Shown: one piece after another, positions 26,475 through 40,100 of the stretch
Position numbering within the stretch: position 1 is the stretch's first letter
Layout of the letters: every line of letters starts with the position of its first letter
Origin: Thysanoteuthis rhombus
Taxonomy: Eukaryota; Mollusca; Cephalopoda; Oegopsida; Thysanoteuthidae
Direction of reading: 5' to 3'
Assembly (NCBI GenBank): GCA_963457665.1
Contig: OY735224.1
Span: forward strand, 49,234,311 to 49,298,310
DNA length: 64,000 bases
Notes under the pieces: model-generated
Databases searched by the model: none
The model's input: the letters and a program-made list of their open reading frames with translations, nothing else
Told to the model about the DNA's origin: nothing
Made by a program: the position numbers and the translations under genes

Positions 26475-29400
26475 GGTAGCCTCGGAAGCAATGTTTTAAA
26501 GGTTTTTAACAACGTATTTGGATTTAATAAAAAAAAAAAAGGATTGATTTTACACAGCGTTCATAACAAAACCTAAAAAGGGTAGCCTCGGAAGCAATGT
26601 TTTAAAGGTTTTTAACAACGTATTTGGATTTAATAAAAAAAAAAAGGATTGATTTTACACAGTGTTCATAACAAAACCTAAAAAGGGTAGCCTCGGAAGC
26701 AATGTTTTCAAGGTTTTTAACAACGTATTTGGATTTAGTAAAAAAAAAAAAGGATTTATTTTACACAGCGTTCATAACAAAACCTAAAAAGGGTAGCCTC
26801 GGAAGCAATGTTTTAAAGGTTTTTAACAACGTATTTGGATTTAATAAAAAAAAAAGGATTGATTTTACACAGTGTTCATAACAAAACCTAAAAAGGGTAG
26901 CCTCGGAAGCAATCTTTTAAAGGTTCTTAACAACGTATTTGGATTTAGTAAAAAAAAAAAGGATTGATTTTACACAGTGTTCATAACAAAACCTAAAAAG
27001 GGTAGCCTCGGAAGCAATGTTTTCAAGGTTTTTAACAACGTATTTGGATTTAGTAAAAAAAAAAAAGGATTGATTTTACACAGTGTTCATAACAAAACCT
27101 AAAAAGGGTAGCCTCGGAAGCAATGTTTTAAAGGTTTTTAACAACGTATTTGGATTTAATAAAAAAAAAAGGATTGATTTTACACAGTGTTCATAACAAA
27201 ACCTAAAAAGGGTAGCCTCGGAAGCAATGTTTTAAAGGTTTTTAACAACGTATTTGGATTTAATAAAAAAAAAAAAGGATTGATTTTACACAGCGTTCAT
27301 AACAAAACCTAAAAAGGGTAGCCTCGGAAGCAATGTTTTAAAGGTTTTTAACAACGTATTTGGATTTAATAAAAAAAAAAAGGATTGATTTTACACAGTG
27401 TTCATAACAAAACCTAAAAAGGGTAGACTCGGAAGCAATGTTTTCAAGGTTTTTAACAACGTATTTGGATTTAGTAAAAAAAAAAAAGGATTGATTTTAC
27501 ACAGTGTTCATAACAAAACCTAAAAAGGGTAGCCTCGGAAGCAATGTTTTAAAGGTTTTTAACAACGTATTTGGATTTAATAAAAAAAAAAGGATTGATT
27601 TTACACAGTGTTCATAACAAAACCTAAAAAGGGTAGCCTCGGAAGCAATGTTTTAAAGGTTTTTAACAACGTATTTGGATTTAATAAAAAAAAAAAAGGA
27701 TTGATTTTACACAGCGTTCATAACAAAACCTAAAAAGGGTAGCCTCGGAAGCAATGTTTTAAAGGTTTTTAACAACGTATTTGGATTTAGTAAAAAAAAA
27801 AATGATTGATTTTACACAGTGTTCATAACAAAACCTAAAAAGGGTAGCCTCGGAAGCAATGTTTTAAAGGTTTTTAACAACGTATTTGGATTTAATAAAA
27901 AAAAAAAGGATTGATTTTACACAGTGTTCATAACAAAACCTAAAAAGGGTAGCCTCGGAAGCAATGTTTTAAAGGTTTTTAACAACGTATTTGGATTTAG
28001 TAAAAAAAAAAAGGATTGATTTTACACAGTGTTCATAACATAACCTAAAAAGGGTAGCCTCGGAAGCAATGTTTTAAAGGTTTTTAACAACGTATTTGGA
28101 TTTAGTAAAAAAAAAAAGGATTGATTTTACACAGTGTTCATAACAAAACCTAAAAAGGGTAGCCTCGGAAGCAATGTTTTCAAGGTTTTTAACAACGTAT
28201 TTGGATTTAGTAAAAAAAAAAAAGGATTTATTTTACACAGCGTTCATAACAAAACCTAAAAAGGGTAGCCTCGGAAGCAATGTTTTAAAGGTTTTTAACA
28301 ACGTATTTGGATTTAATAAAAAAAAAAAGGATTGATTTTACACAGTGTTCATAACAAAACCTAAAAAGGGTAGCCTCGGAAGCAATGTTTTCAAGGTTTT
28401 TAACAACGTATTTGGATTTAGTAAAAAAAAAAATGATTGATTTTACACAGCGTTCATAACAAAACCTAAAAAGGGTAGCCTCGGAAGCAATGTTTTAAAG
28501 GTTTTTAACAACGTATTTGGATTTAGTAAAAAAAAAAATGATTGATTTTACACAGTGTTCATAACAAAACCTAAAAAGGGTAGCCTCGGAAGCAATGTTT
28601 TAAAGGTTTTTAACAACGTATTTGGATTTAGTAAAAAAAAAAAGGATTGATTTTACACAGCGTTCATAACAAAACCTAAAAAGGGTAGCCTCGGAAGCAA
28701 TGTTTTAAAGGTTTTTAACAACGTATTTGGATTTAGTAAAAAAAAAAATGATTGATTTTACACAGCGTTCATAACAAAACCTAAAAAGGGTAGCCTCGGA
28801 AGCAATGTTTTAAAGGTTTTTAACAACGTATTTGGATTTAGTAAAAAAAAAAATGATTGATTTTACACAGTGTTCATAACAAAACCTAAAAAGGGTAGCC
28901 TCGGAAGCAATGTTTTCAAGGTTTTTAACAACGTATTTGGATTTAGTAAAAAAAAAAAGATTTATTTTACACAGTGTTCATAACAAAACCTAAAAAGGGT
29001 AGCCTCGGAAGCAATGTTTTCAAGGTTTTTAACAACGTATTTGGATTTAATAAAAAAAAAAGGATTGATTTTACACAGTGTTCATAACAAAACCTAAAAA
29101 GGGTAGCCTCGGAAGCAATGTTTTCAAGGTTTTTAACAACGTATTTGGATTTAGTAAAAAAAAAAGGATTTATTTTACACAGTGTTCATAACAAAACCTA
29201 AAAAGGGTAGCCTCGGAAGCAATGTTTTCAAGGTTTTTAACAACGTATTTGGATTTAGTAAAAAAAAAAAGATTTATTTTACACAGTGTTCATAACAAAA
29301 CCTAAAAAGGGTAGCCTCGGAAGCAATGTTTTAAAGGTTTTTAACAACGTATTTGGATTTAGTAAAAAAAAAAAAGGATTGATTTTACACAGTGTTCATA

Positions 29401-31301
29401 ACAAAACCTAAAAAGGGTAGCCTCGGAAGCAATGTTTTAAAGGTTTTTAACAACGTATTTGGATTTAGTAAAAAAAAAAAGGATTGATTTTACACAGTGT
29501 TCATAACAAAACCTAAAAAGGGTAGCCTCGGAAGCAATGTTTTAAAGGTTTTTAACAACGTATTTGGATTTAGTAAAAAAAAAAAGGATTGATTTTACAC
29601 AGTGTTCATAACAAAACCTAAAAAGGGTAGCCTCGGAAGCAATGTTTTAAAGGTTTTTAACAACGTATTTGGATTTAGTAAAAAAAAAAAGGATTTATTT
29701 TACACAGTGTTCATAACAAAACCTAAAAAGGGTAGCCTCGGAAGCAATGTTTTCAAGGTTTTTAACAACTTTCTTGAATTTAGTAAAAAAAAAAGGATTT
29801 ATTTTACACAGTGTTCATAACAAAACCTAAAAAGGGTAGCCTCGGAAGCAATGTTTTAAAGGTTTTTAACAACGTATTTGGATTTAGTAAAAAAAAAAAG
29901 GATTTATTTTACACAGTGTTCATAACAAAACCTAAAAAGGGTAGCCTCGGAAGCAATGTTTTCAAGGTTTTTAACAACGTATTTGGATTTAATAAAAAAA
30001 AAAGGATTGATTTTACACAGTGTTCATAACAAAACCTAAAAAGGGTAGCCTCGGAAGCAATGTTTTCAAGGTTTTTAACAACTTTCTTGAATTTAGTAAA
30101 AAAAAAAGGATTTATTTTACACAGTGTTCATAACAAAACCTAAAAAGGGTAGCCTCGGAAGCAATGTTTTAAAGGTTTTTAACAACGTATTTGGATTTAG
30201 TAAAAAAAAAAAGGATTGATTTTACACAGTGTTCATAACAAAACCTAAAAAGGGTAGCCTCGGAAGCAATGTTTTAAAGGTTTTTAACAACGTATTTGGA
30301 TTTAGTAAAAAAAAAAAGGATTGATTTTACACAGTGTTCATAACAAAACCTAAAAAGGGTAGCCTCGGAAGCAATGTTTCAAAGGTTTTTAACAACGTAT
30401 TTGGATTTAGAAAAAAAAAAAAAAGATTTATTTTACACAGTGTTCATAACAAAACCTAAAAAGGGTAGCCTCGGAAGCAATGTTTTAAAGGTTTTTAACA
30501 ACGTATTTGGATTTAGTAAAAAAAAAAAGGATTGATTTTACACAGTGTTCATAACAAAACCTAAAAAGGGTAGCCTCGGAAGCAATGTTTTAAAAGTTTT
30601 TAACAACGTATTTGGATTTAATAAAAAAAAAAAGGATTGATTTTACACAGTGTTCATAACAAAACCTAAAAAGGGTAGCCTCGGAAGCAATGTTTTCAAG
30701 GTTTTTAACAACTTTCTTGAATTTAGTAAAAAAAAAAGGATTTATTTTACACAGTGTTCATAACAAAACCTAAAAAGGGTAGCCTCGGAAGCAATGTTTT
30801 AAAGGTTTTTAACAACGTATTTGGATTTAGTAAAAAAAAAAAGGATTTATTTTACACAGTGTTCATAACAAAACCTAAAAAGGGTAGCCTCGGAAGCAAT
30901 GTTTTCAAGGTTTTTAACAACGTATTTGGATTTAATAAAAAAAAAAGGATTGATTTTACACAGTGTTCATAACAAAACCTAAAAAGGGTAGCCTCGGAAG
31001 CAATGTTTTCAAGGTTTTTAACAACGTATTTGGATTTAGTAAAAAAAAAAAGGATTTATTTTACACAGTGTTCATAACAAAACCTAAAAAGGGTAGCCTC
31101 GGAAGCAATGTTTTCAAGGTTTTTAACAACGTATTTGGATTTAGTAAAAAAAAAAAAGGATTGATTTTACACAGTGTTCATAACAAAACCTAAAAAGGGT
31201 AGCCTCGGAAGCAATGTTTTAAAGGTTTTTAACAACGTATTTGGATTTAATAAAAAAAAAAGGATTTATTTTACACAGCGTTCATAACAAAACCTAAAAA
31301 G
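26475..31301 (+). repeat. 46-mer block, first copy of a 4,827-bp tandem duplication
   Basis: Markers recur 4,827-4,829 bp later: the CAATC marker at 26896, TAGACTCGG at 27424, TGATTGA at 27803, CATAACC at 28037, the single-G junction at 28959 and the TTTCAAAGG monomer at 30358. The first part resembles the 22-26 kb domain. From about 28.9 kb the content changes to C-type, L-block and 10-A monomers. The last two monomers (31092-31301) copy 25632-25841 rather than 35921 onward, which marks the exchange junction. About six monomers on the upstream side (between 25842 and 26475) have no counterpart after the junction. Confidence 0.87.
30358..30463 (+). repeat. Marker monomer with TTTCAAAGG and AGA before a 14-A run
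   Basis: Position 23 is C (TTTCAAAGG), the T before the A-run is A, and one G after it is lost, giving AG followed by 14 A and GATTTA. The unit is 106 bp. The same full set is found at 35186-35291, 48290-48395, 50072-50177, 55086-55191 and 57493-57598. These six copies are the clearest landmarks of the larger duplications in the second half of the window. The copy near 40752 has TTTCAAAGG but keeps AGT and a 12-A run, so it may be an intermediate. Confidence 0.88.
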
Positions 31302-34300
31302 GGTAGCCTCGGAAGCAATGTTTTAAAGGTTTTTAACAACGTATTTGGATTTAATAAAAAAAAAAAAGGATTGATTTTACACAGCGTTCATAACAAAACC
31401 TAAAAAGGGTAGCCTCGGAAGCAATGTTTTAAAGGTTTTTAACAACGTATTTGGATTTAATAAAAAAAAAAAGGATTGATTTTACACAGTGTTCATAACA
31501 AAACCTAAAAAGGGTAGCCTCGGAAGCAATGTTTTCAAGGTTTTTAACAACGTATTTGGATTTAGTAAAAAAAAAAAAGGATTTATTTTACACAGCGTTC
31601 ATAACAAAACCTAAAAAGGGTAGCCTCGGAAGCAATGTTTTAAAGGTTTTTAACAACGTATTTGGATTTAATAAAAAAAAAAGGATTGATTTTACACAGT
31701 GTTCATAACAAAACCTAAAAAGGGTAGCCTCGGAAGCAATCTTTTAAAGGTTCTTAACAACGTATTTGGATTTAGTAAAAAAAAAAAGGATTGATTTTAC
31801 ACAGTGTTCATAACAAAACCTAAAAAGGGTAGCCTCGGAAGCAATGTTTTCAAGGTTTTTAACAACGTATTTGGATTTAGTAAAAAAAAAAAAGGATTGA
31901 TTTTACACAGTGTTCATAACAAAACCTAAAAAGGGTAGCCTCGGAAGCAATGTTTTAAAGGTTTTTAACAACGTATTTGGATTTAATAAAAAAAAAAGGA
32001 TTGATTTTACACAGTGTTCATAACAAAACCTAAAAAGGGTAGCCTCGGAAGCAATGTTTTAAAGGTTTTTAACAACGTATTTGGATTTAATAAAAAAAAA
32101 AAAGGATTGATTTTACACAGCGTTCATAACAAAACCTAAAAAGGGTAGCCTCGGAAGCAATGTTTTAAAGGTTTTTAACAACGTATTTGGATTTAATAAA
32201 AAAAAAAAGGATTGATTTTACACAGTGTTCATAACAAAACCTAAAAAGGGTAGACTCGGAAGCAATGTTTTCAAGGTTTTTAACAACGTATTTGGATTTA
32301 GTAAAAAAAAAAAAGGATTGATTTTACACAGTGTTCATAACAAAACCTAAAAAGGGTAGCCTCGGAAGCAATGTTTTAAAGGTTTTTAACAACGTATTTG
32401 GATTTAATAAAAAAAAAAGGATTGATTTTACACAGTGTTCATAACAAAACCTAAAAAGGGTAGCCTCGGAAGCAATGTTTTAAAGGTTTTTAACAACGTA
32501 TTTGGATTTAATAAAAAAAAAAAAGGATTGATTTTACACAGCGTTCATAACAAAACCTAAAAAGGGTAGCCTCGGAAGCAATGTTTTAAAGGTTTTTAAC
32601 AACGTATTTGGATTTAGTAAAAAAAAAAATGATTGATTTTACACAGTGTTCATAACAAAACCTAAAAAGGGTAGCCTCGGAAGCAATGTTTTAAAGGTTT
32701 TTAACAACGTATTTGGATTTAATAAAAAAAAAAAGGATTGATTTTACACAGTGTTCATAACAAAACCTAAAAAGGGTAGCCTCGGAAGCAATGTTTTAAA
32801 GGTTTTTAACAACGTATTTGGATTTAGTAAAAAAAAAAAGGATTGATTTTACACAGTGTTCATAACATAACCTAAAAAGGGTAGCCTCGGAAGCAATGTT
32901 TTAAAGGTTTTTAACAACGTATTTGGATTTAGTAAAAAAAAAAAGGATTGATTTTACACAGTGTTCATAACAAAACCTAAAAAGGGTAGCCTCGGAAGCA
33001 ATGTTTTCAAGGTTTTTAACAACGTATTTGGATTTAGTAAAAAAAAAAAAGGATTTATTTTACACAGCGTTCATAACAAAACCTAAAAAGGGTAGCCTCG
33101 GAAGCAATGTTTTAAAGGTTTTTAACAACGTATTTGGATTTAATAAAAAAAAAAAGGATTGATTTTACACAGTGTTCATAACAAAACCTAAAAAGGGTAG
33201 CCTCGGAAGCAATGTTTTCAAGGTTTTTAACAACGTATTTGGATTTAGTAAAAAAAAAAAAGGATTTATTTTACACAGCGTTCATAACAAAACCTAAAAA
33301 GGGTAGCCTCGGAAGCAATGTTTTAAAGGTTTTTAACAACGTATTTGGATTTAATAAAAAAAAAAAGGATTGATTTTACACAGCGTTCATAACAAAACCT
33401 AAAAAGGGTAGCCTCGGAAGCAATGTTTTAAAGGTTTTTAACAACGTATTTGGATTTAGTAAAAAAAAAAATGATTGATTTTACACAGCGTTCATAACAA
33501 AACCTAAAAAGGGTAGCCTCGGAAGCAATGTTTTAAAGGTTTTTAACAACGTATTTGGATTTAGTAAAAAAAAAAATGATTGATTTTACACAGCGTTCAT
33601 AACAAAACCTAAAAAGGGTAGCCTCGGAAGCAATGTTTTAAAGGTTTTTAACAACGTATTTGGATTTAGTAAAAAAAAAAATGATTGATTTTACACAGTG
33701 TTCATAACAAAACCTAAAAAGGGTAGCCTCGGAAGCAATGTTTTCAAGGTTTTTAACAACGTATTTGGATTTAGTAAAAAAAAAAAGATTTATTTTACAC
33801 AGTGTTCATAACAAAACCTAAAAAGGGTAGCCTCGGAAGCAATGTTTTCAAGGTTTTTAACAACGTATTTGGATTTAATAAAAAAAAAAGGATTGATTTT
33901 ACACAGTGTTCATAACAAAACCTAAAAAGGGTAGCCTCGGAAGCAATGTTTTCAAGGTTTTTAACAACGTATTTGGATTTAGTAAAAAAAAAAGGATTTA
34001 TTTTACACAGTGTTCATAACAAAACCTAAAAAGGGTAGCCTCGGAAGCAATGTTTTCAAGGTTTTTAACAACGTATATGGATTTAGTAAAAAAAAAAAGA
34101 TTTATTTTACACAGTGTTCATAACAAAACCTAAAAAGGGTAGCCTCGGAAGCAATGTTTTAAAGGTTTTTAACAACGTATTTGGATTTAGTAAAAAAAAA
34201 AAAGGATTGATTTTACACAGTGTTCATAACAAAACCTAAAAAGGGTAGCCTCGGAAGCAATGTTTTAAAGGTTTTTAACAACGTATTTGGATTTAGTAAA

Positions 34301-35920
34301 AAAAAAAAGGATTGATTTTACACAGTGTTCATAACAAAACCTAAAAAGGGTAGCCTCGGAAGCAATGTTTTAAAGGTTTTTAACAACGTATTTGGATTTA
34401 GTAAAAAAAAAAAGGATTGATTTTACACAGTGTTCATAACAAAACCTAAAAAGGGTAGCCTCGGAAGCAATGTTTTCAAGGTTTTTAACAACGTATTTGG
34501 ATTTAGTAAAAAAAAAAAGGATTTATTTTACACAGTGTTCATAACAAAACCTAAAAAGGGTAGCCTCGGAAGCAATGTTTTCAAGGTTTTTAACAACTTT
34601 CTTGAATTTAGTAAAAAAAAAAGGATTTATTTTACACAGTGTTCATAACAAAACCTAAAAAGGGTAGCCTCGGAAGCAATGTTTTAAAGGTTTTTAACAA
34701 CGTATTTGGATTTAGTAAAAAAAAAAAGGATTTATTTTACACAGTGTTCATAACAAAACCTAAAAAGGGTAGCCTCGGAAGCAATGTTTTCAAGGTTTTT
34801 AACAACGTATTTGGATTTAATAAAAAAAAAAGGATTGATTTTACACAGTGTTCATAACAAAACCTAAAAAGGGTAGCCTCGGAAGCAATGTTTTCAAGGT
34901 TTTTAACAACTTTCTTGAATTTAGTAAAAAAAAAAGGATTTATTTTACACAGTGTTCATAACAAAACCTAAAAAGGGTAGCCTCGGAAGCAATGTTTTAA
35001 AGGTTTTTAACAACGTATTTGGATTTAGTAAAAAAAAAAAGGATTGATTTTACACAGTGTTCATAACAAAACCTAAAAAGGGTAGCCTCGGAAGCAATGT
35101 TTTAAAGGTTTTTAACAACGTATTTGGATTTAGTAAAAAAAAAAAGGATTGATTTTACACAGTGTTCATAACAAAACCTAAAAAGGGTAGCCTCGGAAGC
35201 AATGTTTCAAAGGTTTTTAACAACGTATTTGGATTTAGAAAAAAAAAAAAAAGATTTATTTTACACAGTGTTCATAACAAAACCTAAAAAGGGTAGCCTC
35301 GGAAGCAATGTTTTAAAGGTTTTTAACAACGTATTTGGATTTAGTAAAAAAAAAAAGGATTGATTTTACACAGTGTTCATAACAAAACCTAAAAAGGGTA
35401 GCCTCGGAAGCAATGTTTTAAAAGTTTTTAACAACGTATTTGGATTTAATAAAAAAAAAAAAGGATTGATTTTACACAGTGTTCATAACAAAACCTAAAA
35501 AGGGTAGCCTCGGAAGCAATGTTTTCAAGGTTTTTAACAACTTTCTTGAATTTAGTAAAAAAAAAAGGATTTATTTTACACAGTGTTCATAACAAAACCT
35601 AAAAAGGGTAGCCTCGGAAGCAATGTTTTAAAGGTTTTTAACAACGTATTTGGATTTAGTAAAAAAAAAAAGGATTTATTTTACACAGTGTTCATAACAA
35701 AACCTAAAAAGGGTAGCCTCGGAAGCAATGTTTTCAAGGTTTTTAACAACGTATTTGGATTTAATAAAAAAAAAAGGATTGATTTTACACAGTGTTCATA
35801 ACAAAACCTAAAAAGGGTAGCCTCGGAAGCAATGTTTTCAAGGTTTTTAACAACGTATTTGGATTTAGTAAAAAAAAAAAGGATTTATTTTACACAGTGT
35901 TCATAACAAAACCTAAAAAG
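31302..35920 (+). repeat. 46-mer block, second copy
   Basis: This region follows the first copy monomer by monomer from the AAT 12-A GCG unit at 31302 to the C-type unit ending at 35920. The offset drifts from 4,827 to 4,829, so only about two A-run lengths have changed net. Shared rare changes include TAGACTCGG at 32251, CATAACC at 32864 and the TTTCAAAGG monomer at 35186. Private changes are few, for example GTATATGG near 34077. After 35920 the next monomer is AAT 10-A, where the first copy has AGT 12-A, so the match stops there. Confidence 0.87.
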
Positions 35921-37174
35921 GGTAGCCTCGGAAGCAATGTTTTCAAGGTTTTTAACAACGTATTTGGATTTAATAAAAAAAAAAGGATTGATTTTACACA
36001 GTGTTCATAACAAAACCTAAAAAGGGTAGCCTCGGAAGCAATGTTTTCAAGGTTTTTAACAACGTATTTGGATTTAATAAAAAAAAAAGGATTGATTTTA
36101 CACAGTGTTCATAACAAAACCTAAAAAGGGTAGCCTCGGAAGCAATGTTTTCAAAGTTTTTAACAACGTATTTGGATTTAGTAAAAAAAAAAAGGATTGA
36201 TTTTACACAGTGTTCATAACAAAACCTAAAAAGGGTAGCCTCGGAAGCAATGTTTTAAAGGTTTTTAACAACGTATTTGGATTTAGTAAAAAAAAAAAGG
36301 ATTGATTTTACACAGTGTTCATAACAAAACCTAAAAAGGGTAGCCTCGGAAGCAATGTTTTAAAGGTTTTTAACAACGTATTTGGATTTAGTAAAAAAAA
36401 AAGGATTTATTTTACACAGTGTTCATAACAAAACCTAAAAAGGGTAGCCTCGGAAGCAATGTTTTCAAGGTTTTTAACAACGTATTTGGATTTAATAAAA
36501 AAAAAAGGATTGATTTTACACAGTGTTCATAACAAAACCTAAAAAGGGTAGCCTCGGAAGCAATGTTTTAAAGGTTTTTAACAACGTATTTGGATTTAGT
36601 AAAAAAAAAAGGATTGATTTTACACAGTGTTCATAACAAAACCTAAAAAGGGTAGCCTCGGAAGCAATGTTTTAAAGGTTTTTAACAACGTATTTGGATT
36701 TAATAAAAAAAAAAAGGATTGATTTTACACAGTGTTCATAACAAAACCTAAAAAGGGTAGCCTCGGAAGCAATGTTTTAAAGGTTTTTAACAACGTATTT
36801 GGATTTAGTAAAAAAAAAAAAAGGATTGATTTTACACAGTGTTCATAACAAAACCTAAAAAGGGTAGCCTCGGAAGCAATGTTTTCAAGGTTTTTAACAA
36901 CGTATTTGGATTTAGTAAAAAAAAAAGGATTTATTTTACACAGTGTTCATAACAAAACCTAAAAAGGGTAGCCTCGGAAGCAATGTTTTAAAGGTTTTTA
37001 ACAACGTATTTGGATTTAGTAAAAAAAAAAGGATTTATTTTACACAGTGTTCATAACAAAACCTAAAAAGGGTAGCCTCGGAAGCAATGTTTTAAAGGTT
37101 TTTAACAACGTATTTGGATTTAGTAAAAAAAAAAGGATTTATTTTACACAGTGTTCATAACAAAACCTAAAAAG
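35921..37174 (+). repeat. Transitional satellite segment after the 46-mer blocks
   Basis: Twelve monomers. It opens with three C-type AAT 10-A units, then a TTTCAAAGTTTTT copy near 36151, then A-type AGT units with 10 to 13 A; the 13-A run near 36.8 kb is among the longest here with AGT. It ends with three AGT 10-A GGATTTA units. The first few monomers are repeated about 15.1 kb downstream, at about 51.0-51.3 kb. Confidence 0.75.
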
Positions 37175-40100
37175 GGTAGCCTCGGAAGCAATGTTTTAAT
37201 GGTTTTTAACAACGTATTTGGATTTAATAAAAAAAAAAAGGATTGATTTTACACAGTGTTCATAACAAAACCTAAAAAGGGTAGCCTCGGAAGCAATGTT
37301 TTCAAGGTTTTTAACAACGTATTTGGATTTAGTAAAAAAAAAAGGATTTATTTTACACAGTGTTCATAACAAAACCTAAAAAGGGTAGCCTCGGAAGCAA
37401 TGTTTTAAAGGTTTTTAACAACGTATTTGGATTTAGTAAAAAAAAAAGGATTTATTTTACACAGTGTTCATAACAAAACCTAAAAAGGGTAGCCTCGGAA
37501 GCAATGTTTTAAAGGTTTTTAACAACGTATTTGGATTTAGTAAAAAAAAAAGGATTTATTTTACACAGTGTTCATAACAAAACCTAAAAAGGGTAGCCTC
37601 GGAAGCAATGTTTTAAAGGTTTTTAACAACGTATTTAGATTTAGTAAAAAAAAAAGGATTTATTTTACACAGTGTTCATAACAAAACCTAAAAAGGGTAG
37701 CCTCGGAAGCAATGTTTTAAAGGTTTTTAACAACGTATTTGGATTTAGTAAAAAAAAAAGGATTTATTTTACACAGTGTTCATAACAAAACCTAAAAAGG
37801 GTAGCCTCGGAAGCAATGTTTTAAAGGTTTTTAACAACGTATTTGGATTTAGTAAAAAAAAAAGGATTTATTTTACACAGTGTTCATAACAAAACCTAAA
37901 AAGGGTAGCCTCGGAAGCAATGTTTTAATGGTTTTTAACAACGTATTTGGATTTAATAAAAAAAAAAAGGATTGATTTTACACAGTGTTCATAACAAAAC
38001 CTAAAAAGGGTAGCCTCGGAAGCAATGTTTTAAAGGTTTTTAACAACGTATTTGGATTTAGTAAAAAAAAAAGGATTTATTTTACACAGTGTTCATAACA
38101 AAACCTAAAAAGGGTAGCCTCGGAAGCAATGTTTTAAAGGTTTTTAACAACGTATTTGGATTTAGTAAAAAAAAAAAGGATTGATTTTACACAGTGTTCA
38201 TAACAAAACCTAAAAAGGGTAGCCTCGGAAGCAATGTTTTCAAGGTTTTTAACAACGTATTTGGATTTAGTAAAAAAAAAAAGGATTGATTTTACACAGT
38301 GTTCATAACAAAACCTAAAAAGGGTAGCCTCGGAAGCAATGTTTTCAAGGTTTTTAACAACGTATTTGGATTTAGTAAAAAAAAAAAAGGATTGATTTTA
38401 CACAGTGTTCATAACAAAACCTAAAAAGGGTAGCCTCGGAAGCAATGTTTTAAAGGTTTTTAACAACGTATTTGGATTTAGTAAAAAAAAAAGGATTTAT
38501 TTTACACAGTGTTCATAACAAAACCTAAAAAGGGTAGCCTCGGAAGCAATGTTTTAATGGTTTTTAACAACGTATTTGGATTTAATAAAAAAAAAAAGGA
38601 TTGATTTTACACAGTGTTCATAACAAAACCTAAAAAGGGTAGCCTCGGAAGCAATGTTTTAAAGGTTTTTAACAACGTATTTGGATTTAGTAAAAAAAAA
38701 AGGATTTATTTTACACAGTGTTCATAACAAAACCTAAAAAGGGTAGCCTCGGAAGCAATGTTTTAAAGGTTTTTAACAACGTATTTGGATTTAGTAAAAA
38801 AAAAAAGGATTGATTTTACACAGTGTTCATAACAAAACCTAAAAAGGGTAGCCTCGGAAGCAATGTTTTCAAGGTTTTTAACAACGTATTTGGATTTAGT
38901 AAAAAAAAAAAAGGATTGATTTTACACAGTGTTCATAACAAAACCTAAAAAGGGTAGCCTCGGAAGCAATGTTTTAAAGGTTTTTAACAACGTATTTGGA
39001 TTTAGTAAAAAAAAAAGGATTTATTTTACACAGTGTTCATAACAAAACCTAAAAAGGGTAGCCTCGGAAGCAATGTTTTAATGGTTTTTAACAACGTATT
39101 TGGATTTAATAAAAAAAAAAAGGATTGATTTTACACAGTGTTCATAACAAAACCTAAAAAGGGTAGCCTCGGAAGCAATGTTTTAAAGGTTTTTAACAAC
39201 GTATTTGGATTTAGTAAAAAAAAAAGGATTTATTTTACACAGTGTTCATAACAAAACCTAAAAAGGGTAGCCTCGGAAGCAATGTTTTAAAGGTTTTTAA
39301 CAACGTATTTGGATTTAGTAAAAAAAAAAGGATTTATTTTACACAGTGTTCATAACAAAACCTAAAAAGGGTAGCCTCGGAAGCAATGTTTTAAAGGTTT
39401 TTAACAACGTATTTGGATTTAGTAAAAAAAAAAAGGATTGATTTTACACAGCGTTCATAACAAAACCTAAAAAGGGTAGCCTCGGAAGCAATGTTTTAAA
39501 GGTTTTTAACAACGTATTTGGATTTAGTAAAAAAAAAAAGGATTTATTTTACACAGTGTTCATAACAAAACCTAAAAAGGGAAGCCTTGGAAGCAATGTT
39601 TTCAAGGTTTTTAACAACTTTCTTGAATTTAGTAAAAAAAAAAGGATTTATTTTACACAGTGTTCATAACAAAACCTAAAAAGGGTAGCCTCGGAAGCAA
39701 TGTTTTAATGGTTTTTAACAACGTATTTGGATTTAATAAAAAAAAAAAGGATTGATTTTACACAGTGTTCATAACAAAACCTAAAAAGGGTAGCCTCGGA
39801 AGCAATGTTTTAAAGGTTTTTAACAACGTATTTGGATTTAGTAAAAAAAAAAGGATTTATTTTACACAGTGTTCATAACAAAACCTAAAAAGGGTAGCCT
39901 CGGAAGCAATGTTTTAAAGGTTTTTAACAACGTATTTGGATTTAGTAAAAAAAAAAGGATTTATTTTACACAGTGTTCATAACAAAACCTAAAAAGGGTA
40001 GCCTCGGAAGCAATGTTTTAAAGGTTTTTAACAACGTATTTGGATTTAGTAAAAAAAAAAAGGATTGATTTTACACAGTGTTCATAACAAAACCTAAAAA

